In this document: positions 26,995-37,471 of the stretch, in pieces | Position numbering within the stretch: the first letter of the stretch is position 1 | Layout of the letters: the number at the start of each line of letters is the position of its first letter | Assembly: GCA_018222805.1 (NCBI GenBank) | Contig: JAAEZQ010000001.1 | Coordinates: 1 to 64,000, forward strand | DNA length: 64,000 nt | Reading direction: 5' to 3' | Origin: Vibrionaceae bacterium | Lineage (GTDB): Bacteria; Pseudomonadota; Gammaproteobacteria; Enterobacterales; Vibrionaceae | Program-made: the position numbers and the translations under genes | The notes under the pieces: model-generated | Database searches by the model: none | The model's input: the letters and a program-made list of their open reading frames with translations, nothing else | Told to the model about the DNA's origin: nothing

Positions 26995-27538
26995 TCACCA
27001 ATTGGTTGTTTTTGATAACTAGATTAGGGTTTGCTGACTTCAGAAGAATGGATTGCACTTTATCACTTTCTAGCTTGTAAACCGGCTGATTTGATAGTGC
27101 GTAGCCGATCATCGAAACAGCCGGTTTAATTAGATTGCTAATTTCCGGTGTCAGCAAATTGCTTTTGTCTTCAAACTTCTCCAAACGAAGTGATTGCAGA
27201 AACACTTCACCCGTTTTTTGGTCGTATCTAGGAATCGCGCTAAATTCAAGGTCGAGATCTAAGCCTACCGTTCGTTGAGTTAAAAACTGTATATCCGCCG
27301 TTGTGTTAGCAAACACCGAAATACGATCATTGTCTACTCGGCCAATTTTAACCTCAAGGTCAGCTACAGACACTTGCGCATACATGACGTTTTCAACCCC
27401 AACAGATTGATTAATTGTCGCTTTGTCTTGGAGATATTGATTCATATCTCGCTCAGTGATGCGGTAGCTAGCACACCCGTTAAGCAGCAACGCAGCAGCA
27501 GATAAGGCAAAGATTTTTGCTTTTATTTTCGTCTTCAA
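26978..27538 (-). CDS. yceB: YceB-like lipoprotein (DUF1439)
   Basis: A 186-residue lipoprotein, the same length as E. coli YceB. The lipobox LLNGC ends at Cys22. After it come YRITERDMNQYL, typical of DUF1439, and a beta-rich body including LEFSAIPRYDQKTGEVFLQS near residue 98. These proteins belong to the SMP-like/tubular lipid-binding type folds by prediction; their function is unknown. The start is preceded by a promoter-sized gap. Confidence 0.82.
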   Translation of the reverse strand: MKTKIKAKIFALSAAALLLNGCASYRITERDMNQYLQDKATINQSVGVENVMYAQVSVADLEVKIGRVDNDRISVFANTTADIQFLTQRTVGLDLDLEFSAIPRYDQKTGEVFLQSLRLEKFEDKSNLLTPEISNLIKPAVSMIGYALSNQPVYKLESDKVQSILLKSANPNLVIKNNQLVIELFD

Positions 27539-27830
27539 TGGTTAGCTCTTATTCATCCAATGTAATCCATTAAATTCTATACCCATGACCGAGATAGAAA
27601 TAGTCTAAACCGACTTAATCAAGAGGATTTCACCAAATACTGACGGTGGTGTAACATAGTTGAAGTAAGAATCGTTTCGTTTCCTTAACTAAGAACTTCG
27701 GCGAATGAATCGTTCGCGTTTACGTGCACAAGTCACCATTATGGGGCGACCGATACCTCTCTTCGGCGAGACCTATTAATCCGGAATCCGTAAGGTGATC
27801 GAGTCGCTCTCAATTTTTACTTTCATAGCA
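27539..27830. other. 292-base region between yceB and the SDR gene
   Basis: No gene recognised. Bases 27700-27810 are more GC-rich and structured than the surroundings (for example CGGAATCCG around 27782, and CGATCACC/GGTGATCG-type pairing) and end in a short T-run (CAATTTTTAC near 27812). A small RNA or a gene remnant is possible but not shown. Confidence 0.3.
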
Positions 27831-28565
27831 TTACAAAACTAAACCGCCATCTATCTTTAGCACCTGCCCAGTAATGAAGCTAGACTTGTCACTGGCCAAA
27901 AACTCGACGCCATTGGTAATATCTTCTGCGGTACCCATTCTGCCGAGCGGCGTTTTCTGTTTCATGAGTTCGAGGACTTTTGTTGGTAAATCGGCTGTCA
28001 TCGGCGTTTCAATAAAACCTGGAGCAACACAATTAGCACGAACCTGAGCCCCTTTACGTGCAAACTCCTTTGCCCAGCCTTTCGTCATCGCGATCACGCC
28101 ACCTTTGGTTGCTGCGTAGTTAGACTGTCCAATATTACCATCGGTCCCCACTACCGAAGACATGGTCACAATAGAGCCATAATTGTTTTCCATCATAATT
28201 GGTGCAACCGCTTGAGTCAGGTTAAAAACACCTTTGAGGTTAACATCGATCACGAAGTCCCAGTCTTGTTCCGTCATTTTTTCCAACAATGCATCACGGG
28301 TAACCCCGGCATTGTTCACTAAAACATCAATTTTTGAATGCGCTTCTCTGATGTTTTCAACTAAATTTTGAATCGCCTGTCTGTCACAGATATTAATGAC
28401 GACTGGTTTAACATTTCCATGAGCGCTAAACGCACTTTGTAGACTTTGAGCGTTCACATCCAAGGCGTAAACACACTGTGCACCATTGTTGGCAAATCGT
28501 TCTGCAATGGCACGACCAATACCCTGTGCAGCGCCAGTGACGATGCAGACTTTGTTTTCAAACAT
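27831..28565 (-). CDS. FabG/PhaB-like short-chain dehydrogenase
   Basis: A 244-residue classical SDR. The cofactor motif VTGAAQGIGRA is near residue 8, NNAG near residue 86, and the catalytic Ser-Tyr-Lys in MSSVVGTDGNIGQSNYAATKGG near residues 137-155. It reduces a 3-oxoacyl-ACP or 3-oxoacyl-CoA, or works in reverse on a 3-hydroxyacyl compound. Forty bases upstream is the 3' end of a CoA-transferase gene, so it was probably part of a ketoacid catabolic unit rather than the housekeeping fabG of fatty acid synthesis. Confidence 0.85.
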   Translation of the reverse strand: MFENKVCIVTGAAQGIGRAIAERFANNGAQCVYALDVNAQSLQSAFSAHGNVKPVVINICDRQAIQNLVENIREAHSKIDVLVNNAGVTRDALLEKMTEQDWDFVIDVNLKGVFNLTQAVAPIMMENNYGSIVTMSSVVGTDGNIGQSNYAATKGGVIAMTKGWAKEFARKGAQVRANCVAPGFIETPMTADLPTKVLELMKQKTPLGRMGTAEDITNGVEFLASDKSSFITGQVLKIDGGLVL

Positions 28566-28605
28566 ATCCTAATCCTTTAGTAGAAATTAAATAGTTACCC
28601 AGCGT

Positions 28606-28866
28606 TTATAGCGTAAATTCGAATGATGGCTGAAAGATGGCATTTGGCATTACTTTCAGTGACGAACTAATGACAGGCATGAATTCCATCTGCTGTAGGA
28701 TGTCTTTTTCTAAGTCCACACCAGGGGCGATTTCAATCAGCTCTAATCCAGAGTGAGACAGTTGGAACACAGCACGCTCAGTAATGTACATCACAGGTTT
28801 GTCGTTGCTTATCGCTTGGGCAGCGCTAAAGGTGATTTGCTCCACCTGCTTGATGAACTTTTTCTG
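28606..28866 (-). pseudogene. 3' fragment of a YdiF-type CoA-transferase gene
   Basis: About 86 codons of the C-terminus of a 3-oxoacid/acetate CoA-transferase remain: KFIKQVEQITFS, VMYITERAVFQL, IEIAPGVDLEKDILQQMEF. Whole family members exceed 500 residues. The frame reaches a stop at 28869-28867 upstream, so everything before that is missing. A GTG at 28845 could start a short product, but it would lack the catalytic glutamate and the entire N-terminal lobe. Confidence 0.8.
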
Positions 28867-28939
28867 CTACCAAAATCAATGGAACGATTGATAGTAATAT
28901 GATGTTTATTGTAAGCCTGCGGTTGCTAACCAATCCCAT
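28826..28939 (-). pseudogene. 5' remnant of an unknown membrane-protein gene
   Basis: A 37-codon frame, MGLVSNRRLTINIILLSIVP followed by LILVAE, then out-of-frame sequence of the CoA-transferase fragment. It reads like the first transmembrane helix of a sensor or transporter that has been joined by deletion to the CoA-transferase 3' end near 28866. No family can be named from so few residues. Confidence 0.35.
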
Positions 28940-29149
28940 TTTTCTAATCCGTTTTTATACGTAGTTTTACTGAATCTTCTTATCAAAAACTGCACTTAAT
29001 ACCGACACAATTTGCGCATTTTTGCTAATAGGGAGCATCCAATCTCCTTCCTAAACTAAAGCTCAATGTAACATTGCATTTACATCTTTCAATGCACTCT
29101 GTTCACATTTAGCAATATTAACAAGGAATACCCAAACAAGGAGATCTCC

Positions 29150-29299
29150 ATGAATCTTAAGAAAGTTGCCATTGCTACTGCGTTAATGCTTACCGCTTCT
29201 GGTCTTTCTGTTAGTGCTCAGGCTGCTGATAAGAAGGTACTGCTAAAAACCCCTATTGCCTTTGGTAGCCACCTTCCGGCTTGCCTTATCGCTGGGTGA
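29150..29299 (+). pseudogene. truncated dctP (TRAP solute-binding protein)
   Basis: A strong ribosome site (AAGGAGATCT) and a full signal peptide (LMLTASGLSVSAQAAD) lead into KTPIAFGSHLPA, the start of a mature DctP. The frame then runs into dctQ sequence and stops after 49 codons; about 280 residues are missing. It is clearly a deletion remnant. Confidence 0.82.
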
Positions 29300-29409
29300 T
29301 AAAAGCCGTGATCCCTTTAAGCTTTAGTCTGCTGTTGCTCTCAATGGTGACGAAACTATTACGCGATCTGGATACCTTAATCAAAGGAGACGATCATGGA
29401 AGCGAATGA
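29281..29409 (+). pseudogene. 3' fragment of dctQ (TRAP small permease)
   Basis: In the third frame relative to the dctP remnant, LPYRWVIKAVIPLSFSLLLL is the last membrane helix typical of DctQ, ending DLDTLIKGDDHGSE and overlapping the dctM start. The rest of dctQ has been lost in the same deletion that removed most of dctP. Confidence 0.78.
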
Positions 29410-30781
29410 ATGGATTGTTATCGCCATGTTTGGCTCGTTCATCCTGCTGTTATTCACTGGTATTCCCGTAGCGTACGTGCTCGGTGGGATTGGCATCGTC
29501 TTCGCAGCAATCGGTTATTTTGCCGACCTTTATCTAGACACGTTTACCGGGCTCGATTACACCACCCTCGGTCTCGTTGTTAACCGTATTTATAAGGTGA
29601 TGGATAACTGGATATTAGTTGCCCTGCCGATGTTTATCTTTATGGGCAACATGCTCGACAAGTCCGGCATTGCCGAAAAACTGATGACCTCGATGCAGGC
29701 GCTATTCGGTAAAGTGCACGGCGGCTTAGCCATTACCGTGATGGCGATTGGTATCATACTCGCCGCCTCTACAGGCATCATTGGTGCATCGGTTGTGCTG
29801 TTAACGGTGATGTCTCTGCCGAGCATGATGCGTCAGGGCTATCATCTTCCTCTGGCACTTGGAACGGTCGCATCAGCAGGTACATTAGGAATACTGCTTC
29901 CGCCATCCATCATGTTAGTGATTATGGCAGACCAACTCGGGTTATCGGTTGGCGACCTATTTATGGGCGCGATTATGCCGGGTCTGTTACTGGGTAGCTT
30001 ATACATTATGTATATCCTTACCGTTGGTAAAATGACACCAAGCAAAGCGCCGATTCCAGAAAATGTAGAACCTGTTGATTGGAGCCTAATCTTACAAGTA
30101 TTCAAGGATATCACACCGACAGTTATCCTAATTTTCTGTGTGTTAGGTTCAATTTTCGCAGGGATAGCGACACCGACAGAAGCTTCTGGTATTGGCGCTT
30201 TAGGTGCAACACTACTTGCTGCTTCTAATAAAAAGCTCAACTTAAAAGTTCTGAAAGAAGTTCTGCTCTCTTCCTATGGGACGACCGCCTACATATTCAT
30301 GATCTTCTTGGGTGCATCCTGTTTTGCGTTGGTGCTGAGGGAGTTAGGCGGTGACGAACTGATTGAGTCATTCCTGAGTGGCTTGCCTTTCGGTCAATAC
30401 GGCATTATCGCGTTTATTCTGTTAATCGTGTTCCTGCTTGGATTCTTCCTCGACTGGATAGAAATCACCCTTATCGCACTGCCGTTGTTAGCACCTGTGG
30501 TGGCAAGCTTAGGAATTGAGCTTGACGGTCATGGCGTGGTGGATAACCCAAGTCTGGTATGGTTTGTTATGCTCGTCGCAATGGCGCTGCAAACCAGCTT
30601 CCTTACACCACCAGTTGGCTTCGCTTTGTTCTACTTAAAAGGCGTTTGCCCTGAAGGGGTTTCCCTAAAGGATATCTATCGCGGGGTGATGCCGTTTATC
30701 GCTATCCAGTTAATCGCATTAATCTGTCTGGTCGTATGGCCACAATTGGTGTTGTGGTTCCCTAGTGTTGCATATGGTTAA
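29396..30781 (+). CDS. Orphan TRAP large permease DctM
   Basis: A 461-residue DctM-type permease, complete, with about twelve hydrophobic helices. Family motifs include ASTGIIGASVVLLTVMSLP near residue 122 and GTLGILLPPSIMLVI near residue 163. It is longer than the first DctM in this window and close to the mannitol/chloroaromatic-type branch with a large DctQ. Because dctP and dctQ just upstream are broken, it probably no longer transports unless another locus supplies partners. GGAGACGATC precedes the ATG. Confidence 0.88.
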   Translation: MEANEWIVIAMFGSFILLLFTGIPVAYVLGGIGIVFAAIGYFADLYLDTFTGLDYTTLGLVVNRIYKVMDNWILVALPMFIFMGNMLDKSGIAEKLMTSMQALFGKVHGGLAITVMAIGIILAASTGIIGASVVLLTVMSLPSMMRQGYHLPLALGTVASAGTLGILLPPSIMLVIMADQLGLSVGDLFMGAIMPGLLLGSLYIMYILTVGKMTPSKAPIPENVEPVDWSLILQVFKDITPTVILIFCVLGSIFAGIATPTEASGIGALGATLLAASNKKLNLKVLKEVLLSSYGTTAYIFMIFLGASCFALVLRELGGDELIESFLSGLPFGQYGIIAFILLIVFLLGFFLDWIEITLIALPLLAPVVASLGIELDGHGVVDNPSLVWFVMLVAMALQTSFLTPPVGFALFYLKGVCPEGVSLKDIYRGVMPFIAIQLIALICLVVWPQLVLWFPSVAYG

Positions 30782-30820
30782 CCGAGCTAGCTGACAAGCG
30801 AATAAAAAGTGCTTAAAAAT

Positions 30821-30863
30821 AAAGCCGCTAAAACAACTTAATGTTTTAGCGGCTTTTTATCGT
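30821..30863. terminator. bidirectional terminator after dctM
   Basis: AAAGCCGCTAAAACA pairs perfectly with TGTTTTAGCGGCTTT, followed by TTTAT on the plus strand. The convergent DUF2999 gene can use the other side. Confidence 0.9.
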
Positions 30864-30880
30864 TGTTTGAGTTTACTTTG

Positions 30881-31132
30881 TTATTGCTGAAGTTTTTCTT
30901 TCGCTTCAACAACTTTTGAAAAGTCCAAACCTAACTCTTCCACAGCTTCTTTAATTAACACAGGATTTTGCATCACTTGCGCCATCAATGCTTGAAGCTG
31001 CTCCTGAGGTAGACCCAACTGGCTGATAGTTGCCATTGCTGCAAGAGGGTTTTGCGTCAACGCCTGAAATAGCTCATTAACCTGAGCATCACTGATATTG
31101 TTCTCTTTCAGCATTGCAAGAATCGGGTTCAT
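30881..31132 (-). CDS. DUF2999-family small protein
   Basis: An 83-residue helical cytoplasmic protein, MNPILAMLKENNISDAQVNE onwards, with a repeated Gln/Leu-rich pattern (NPLAAMATISQLGLPQEQ). I recognise it as DUF2999, a family common in Vibrio and relatives without known function. I chose the ATG at 31132, which follows AAAGG by about seven bases. It is a single gene. Confidence 0.75.
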   Translation of the reverse strand: MNPILAMLKENNISDAQVNELFQALTQNPLAAMATISQLGLPQEQLQALMAQVMQNPVLIKEAVEELGLDFSKVVEAKEKLQQ

Positions 31133-31244
31133 CAAATTACCTTTAATCACTAAGTAAAACAGACGCGTAGTTTAGCATCTGCTTGTGTCTGTTTATAGTC
31201 AGACTTACGCCATGTATAGTCCGATACGATACGTATCTCTATCG

Positions 31245-31634
31245 TTAGATGACGCTCCGCTTGTTTTCTGGTTGTTCTGCCAACTCGATACTTAACGCTT
31301 CTTTTTGTTTCAATTTTACGCCTTCCCAACTGCTGCCAGATTCGATAGCTGACACGCGTTGTTCATATTTCTTACAAGCCCTATCCAGAACTTTCTTAGG
31401 GTCAATGCCCTTCTCTCTTTGCAGCGCTTTTAAAACGTTCAGATAGTTCCAGAGCACGTCGCCAAGTTCATCTTCCAGATAACAGAGCCGACCTTCGGCT
31501 ATTTCTTCACGTACCTCTTCCACTTCTTTACCAATTGCAACCAGATAGGTCTCGACACCTTTAAACCAGGTATTGGTCAGATCAAACTCTGACTTCCTCG
31601 TCGCGATTGAGAGTAATTCGTCGAACTCTTTCAT
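31245..31634 (-). CDS. MazG-like nucleotide pyrophosphohydrolase
   Basis: A 129-residue all-alpha NTP pyrophosphatase-like protein. The metal-binding pattern KEVEEVREEI...EDELGDVLWN spans about residues 35-65, with the expected EExxE and ExxD spacing. Such enzymes hydrolyse nucleoside triphosphates, often damaged ones, to monophosphates. It is a single-domain member, unlike the two-domain housekeeping MazG. It lies near the NifW-like gene on the same strand with a 54-base gap. Confidence 0.83.
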   Translation of the reverse strand: MKEFDELLSIATRKSEFDLTNTWFKGVETYLVAIGKEVEEVREEIAEGRLCYLEDELGDVLWNYLNVLKALQREKGIDPKKVLDRACKKYEQRVSAIESGSSWEGVKLKQKEALSIELAEQPENKRSVI

Positions 31635-31688
31635 ATTCCCTCCATGGAATGTTTTTCAGGCGCAAGTACCAATATTAAACCACAATGT

Positions 31689-31964
31689 TTACCGTCTTTG
31701 ACAGCTAGTACAGCCTCGGCATGCTGAACGGGTAGTTTTGTCCAGCAAACTTCGTTGCACTTTGCAGTACGCATTCTTGAGTGCTCGACGGGCTGAAAAC
31801 CAATCATCGGGTTTGGTCAAAATTAAGTAGCCGTTAAATCGCTTTACTAATTCGGTGCGATTACTCTCGATAAATTGGCTGTCGAACTCGATCTCGAAAT
31901 AATTCAACGCCTCTTCTATGCGAGAGAAGCTAGCGATTTTTTTTTGAATAGCATTTTGAGTCAT
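31689..31964 (-). CDS. NifW-like small protein
   Basis: A 91-residue protein similar in layout to NifW, the nitrogenase-stabilising protein: ALNYFEIEFDSQFIESNRTE followed by LVKRFNGYLI and ARRALKNAYCKV. The C-terminal tail is cysteine- and arginine-rich (SACRGCTSCQRR), unlike classic NifW. No other nif gene lies in the window. I set the start at 31964 (MTQNAIQKK). The assignment is by eye and the role in a probable non-fixer is unclear. Confidence 0.6.
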   Translation of the reverse strand: MTQNAIQKKIASFSRIEEALNYFEIEFDSQFIESNRTELVKRFNGYLILTKPDDWFSARRALKNAYCKVQRSLLDKTTRSACRGCTSCQRR

Positions 31965-32088
31965 AACTCTGCACTTGGGTTGGCCGTTCAACACAGTTTA
32001 ATTGCTATTCAATACGCTTTCTTTGATTTCTAGATGGTTAACGTCCAAAACGGGTTTGAGTGCGTGGTGAGATCGCCTATGCCACTTA

Positions 32089-32119
32089 TAAAAAAACAGA
32101 CGGACATCATGTCCGCCTG
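32089..32119 (-). terminator. katG terminator
   Basis: Minus strand CAGGCGGACA-TGA-TGTCCGTCTG followed by a run of T, about 40 bases beyond katG. Confidence 0.88.
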
Positions 32120-32161
32120 ATTTTATTGTGTGACAGTTGATAACAATATTCTCTTGTTTCG

Positions 32162-34408
<2,247 letters not shown>

Positions 34409-34521
34409 TTATAACAGCGTAGTCTATACACTAGGTTGCGTTTGACTTTTTGAACAAGGTTTTTGATTGGGCAAAAACCTTAAATCACTACCAGTTATAT
34501 ACCCAGTTTTTCGTCAATCGA

Positions 34522-36069
34522 TCATCCGCCGAGCTCAATAACTCCTGAGTATTTGATCCCTGATAAATACGACATATTTCTGTCCCACGTGGCTAAATCA
34601 TTCATGTTGAATTTACCTAGGGCGTCGTGCCCACATGCTCTGGCCATTACCTGCATCAGCTCTACAGAAGCGTCAAAAAAGTTCTTCAATTGTCTGGATG
34701 ATTTGTCTATATCAAGACGCTGTCTTAAATCCGCTTTTTGCGTGGCAATACCAGCTGGACAATTGTTGGTGTTACAAATTCGTGCCGCAACGCAACCAAT
34801 AGATTGCATCGCACTATTTGCAATGGCTACGCCATCCGCCCCTAAAGCCAAGGCTTTAACAAAGTCCATTGGTACTCTCAATCCACCAGTCACAATCAGC
34901 GTGACATTGTCACCAATACCTTTTTCATCCAAGTATTTGCGAGCACGAGCTAAAGCAGGAATGGTTGGTACACTGATGTGATCGCGGAACATTGATGGTG
35001 CGGAACCCGTACCACCGCCACGACCGTCAAGAATGATGTAATCCGCACTTGCATCCAAAGCAAACTGAATATCTTGTTCAATATGATTCGCACTGAGCTT
35101 AAAGCCGATGGGTATTCCTCCACTGATATCACGGACTCTATCGGCAAACTTCCTGAAGTCACGAGCCGTATGTAGATCTTTAAATGTCGGAGGCGATATC
35201 GCAGGTTCTCCTTCAGGAATGCCACGTATTTCCGCTATTCTTCCTACGTTTTTACTGCCCGGCAGGTGTCCTCCTGTGCCCGTTTTAGCTCCTTGTCCGC
35301 CTTTGAAATGGAAAGCCTGAACACTATGCAACTTTGATTCTTCGTAGCCAAACTGCGCGCTAGCAAGTTCATACAAATACCGAGAGTTTTCAGCTTGCTC
35401 TTCAGGCAACATACCACCTTCGCCAGAACAAATCCCTGTCCCTGCTAATTGCGCTCCCTTAGCGAGCGCAATTTTTGCTTCTTCAGATAGCGCTCCAAAG
35501 CTCATGTCCGAAACTAATAAAGGAATCGCCAACTTGAGAGGCTTACGAGCGTTTGGCCCAACAATTAACTCGGTTGCTACTGGCACATCTTCCATTAGCG
35601 GTTGAGCCGCCATCTGGGCGACCATGATTTGTATCGCATCCCAATGGGGTAAAAGATGCCTTGGTACCCCCATTGCTACCATGGGGCCATGATTTCCGAG
35701 TTTAGATAGCCCTTCTCTGGCCAATTGGTGAATAAACTCCAACGTAGGTTCTTCTTGTGTCGAAGCCGCCGCTGGTTTACCACTTTTCTCTTTTTTCACT
35801 TCGGGTGCTTCGTGTCCTATCTGGTCCGCTGTAAATTGCTTATGGGTACCATCGCAAAACGGTGCGTTGGAGGTCTGTTTGCAGCGACATAAGTAAGCTT
35901 CTTCATCTTTTTCGGCGATAAAACTCATCGGCTTTAAGCCAGTTCCTGAATGTGAACCATCACAATAGGGTTGGCTTTTAGAACGCCCACAACGACAGAA
36001 GTAATACTCTTGACCTTCCACCAAGCTGACTTTGATCGGCTTGTTATCGGCGATAATTGGTTTACTCAT
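34522..36069 (-). CDS. CDGSH iron-sulfur and glutamate synthase-domain fusion protein
   Basis: A 515-residue protein. Two CDGSH-type [2Fe-2S] motifs open it: CRCGRSKSQPYCDGSH near residue 23 and CRCKQTSNAPFCDGTH near residue 60. From about residue 120 it is the FMN-binding domain of glutamate synthase: GGQGAKTGTGGHLPG near residue 260, LDGRGGGTGSAPSMF near residue 347, and CNTNNCPAG for a [3Fe-4S] cluster near residue 435. It lacks the glutaminase and NADPH subunits, so the electron donor is unknown; the CDGSH part may pass electrons. The start at 36069 follows GGAGG. Confidence 0.85.
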   Translation of the reverse strand: MSKPIIADNKPIKVSLVEGQEYYFCRCGRSKSQPYCDGSHSGTGLKPMSFIAEKDEEAYLCRCKQTSNAPFCDGTHKQFTADQIGHEAPEVKKEKSGKPAAASTQEEPTLEFIHQLAREGLSKLGNHGPMVAMGVPRHLLPHWDAIQIMVAQMAAQPLMEDVPVATELIVGPNARKPLKLAIPLLVSDMSFGALSEEAKIALAKGAQLAGTGICSGEGGMLPEEQAENSRYLYELASAQFGYEESKLHSVQAFHFKGGQGAKTGTGGHLPGSKNVGRIAEIRGIPEGEPAISPPTFKDLHTARDFRKFADRVRDISGGIPIGFKLSANHIEQDIQFALDASADYIILDGRGGGTGSAPSMFRDHISVPTIPALARARKYLDEKGIGDNVTLIVTGGLRVPMDFVKALALGADGVAIANSAMQSIGCVAARICNTNNCPAGIATQKADLRQRLDIDKSSRQLKNFFDASVELMQVMARACGHDALGKFNMNDLATWDRNMSYLSGIKYSGVIELGG

Positions 36070-36221
36070 GTTGCCTCCACTTCTGTTATTGCCTGTCGGT
36101 ATCACAGGCTTTAACGTAAGCGTAGGACAGGTGCATATAAGCGTCATTGAACAAAGAGAAAATAAGCTATTACTTCACTTATCTCCTATACTTCTAGTGG
36201 TGTAATACACGTGGAGGCTTT

Positions 36222-36701
36222 ATGACGATTGCAACCCGATTAGATCAATATCTGACTGATCACAATATTCACTTTCAAACAGTGAATCACAGCCACAGTC
36301 ATAGCTCGCTTCAAAGTGGTGTATCAGCAGGTATACCTTTGATGAATTTGGCGAAAGGAGTGATCCTTGAAGATCATGAGGGTCATCATATGATGGCGGT
36401 ATTACCGGCCAATAATAAAATCAGCTTGTCGAGATTAAACGATGAGTTCAACGCTTCTTTCCATTTGGTTAAAGAGAGCATGGTTTATCGACTTTTTACC
36501 GACTGTGAACATGGCGCAGTACCGCCAATTGGTAGCCCATATCACATGGCAACGGTATGCGATGAAAGATTAGCAAATCTGGATCATGTCTATCTAGAAG
36601 CGGGTGACCATGAAACATTGATCAAACTAGACAAAGAGTCGTTTAAAGCGTTGATGAACGACTGTAAATTCCTAAGGTTCAGTAGTGAGGTTCTACATTA
36701 A
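36222..36701 (+). CDS. YbaK/ProX-type aminoacyl-tRNA deacylase
   Basis: A 159-residue single-domain YbaK-fold protein. These proteins hydrolyse mischarged aminoacyl-tRNAs in trans. The conserved core ILEDHEGHHMMAVLPANNKI lies near residue 48 and HGAVPPIGSPY near residue 105. It is histidine-rich at the front (NHSHSHSS). It is a single gene with GTGGAGG before the ATG, convergent with the two-component operon. Confidence 0.82.
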   Translation: MTIATRLDQYLTDHNIHFQTVNHSHSHSSLQSGVSAGIPLMNLAKGVILEDHEGHHMMAVLPANNKISLSRLNDEFNASFHLVKESMVYRLFTDCEHGAVPPIGSPYHMATVCDERLANLDHVYLEAGDHETLIKLDKESFKALMNDCKFLRFSSEVLH

Positions 36702-36720
36702 TGCTCCCCCTAAACCTCGA

Positions 36721-36758
36721 AAAGGCTCTTAACGAATACACGTAAAGAGCCTTTCTTT
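36721..36758. terminator. bidirectional terminator
   Basis: AAAGGCTCTTAACG pairs with CGTAAAGAGCCTTT (one mismatch), then CTTTT. It lies between the convergent YbaK and response regulator genes. Confidence 0.85.
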
Positions 36759-36778
36759 TGACGACAGATTAAGGTTTG

Positions 36779-37471
36779 TTAACTTTCTGATACATGCTTA
36801 TTGCGATAAACCCGCGTCGGACGACCTACCTTTCCATGCTCTAGAAATGCCACCAAGTCTCCCTGCTCTACCGCTTTGTCCAGATAGCGGCGAGCCGTAC
36901 TTTTACTGATCGGCAATTGTTCAGATATGCTGGCGGCGGTATGTTCGATATGGATATGAGTGAACAGGTCTATAACCTGTCGATACATAAAAGGGTCAAG
37001 CCCTGCTAACTCAACTTGAGTTAGCTCTACCTTATTCGACTTACCGGAATGAAAGAGATCATCTAACTGCGATTGCCGAAAGATGTCTTGACTACTCATG
37101 TGATTTTTCACTTTTGCAAATCGCTGCAAGCTTTCTGTAAGGCGCGAATAATCCATTGGCTTGACCAAATAATCAAACGCGCCAAATCGGTGGGCTTTTT
37201 GAACGGTATCAGAATCATTTGCAGCCGTAACCAGAATGCATTCTGGCCTATGTTCATTACTGAGCCACTGATAGACCAGATCGACACCCAAACCGTCAGG
37301 AAGAAAGTTGTCTACAATGACTAAATCAGGACGAATTCGATCCACCAATTGGCGAGCGATCTGAACGCTACCCCCAATACCAACCACCTGATACTGTTCG
37401 ACTTGTTCAATAAAGTAGTGATGCAGCTCAGCAATACTAGGATCATCTTCTACAATCACAACTTTTATCAT
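36779..37471 (-). CDS. CitB/DcuR-family response regulator
   Basis: A 230-residue regulator. The receiver (residues 1-120) keeps EDD near residue 8, the phospho-Asp in VIVDNFLPDG near residue 54, and LVKP near residue 103. The C-terminal HTH (PISKSTARRYLDKAVEQG) near residue 190 is CitB-type. It overlaps the kinase gene by four bases (ATGA) and follows it. By family it activates carboxylate uptake or fermentation genes; the DASS transporter upstream is the obvious target. Confidence 0.9.
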   Translation of the reverse strand: MIKVVIVEDDPSIAELHHYFIEQVEQYQVVGIGGSVQIARQLVDRIRPDLVIVDNFLPDGLGVDLVYQWLSNEHRPECILVTAANDSDTVQKAHRFGAFDYLVKPMDYSRLTESLQRFAKVKNHMSSQDIFRQSQLDDLFHSGKSNKVELTQVELAGLDPFMYRQVIDLFTHIHIEHTAASISEQLPISKSTARRYLDKAVEQGDLVAFLEHGKVGRPTRVYRNKHVSES

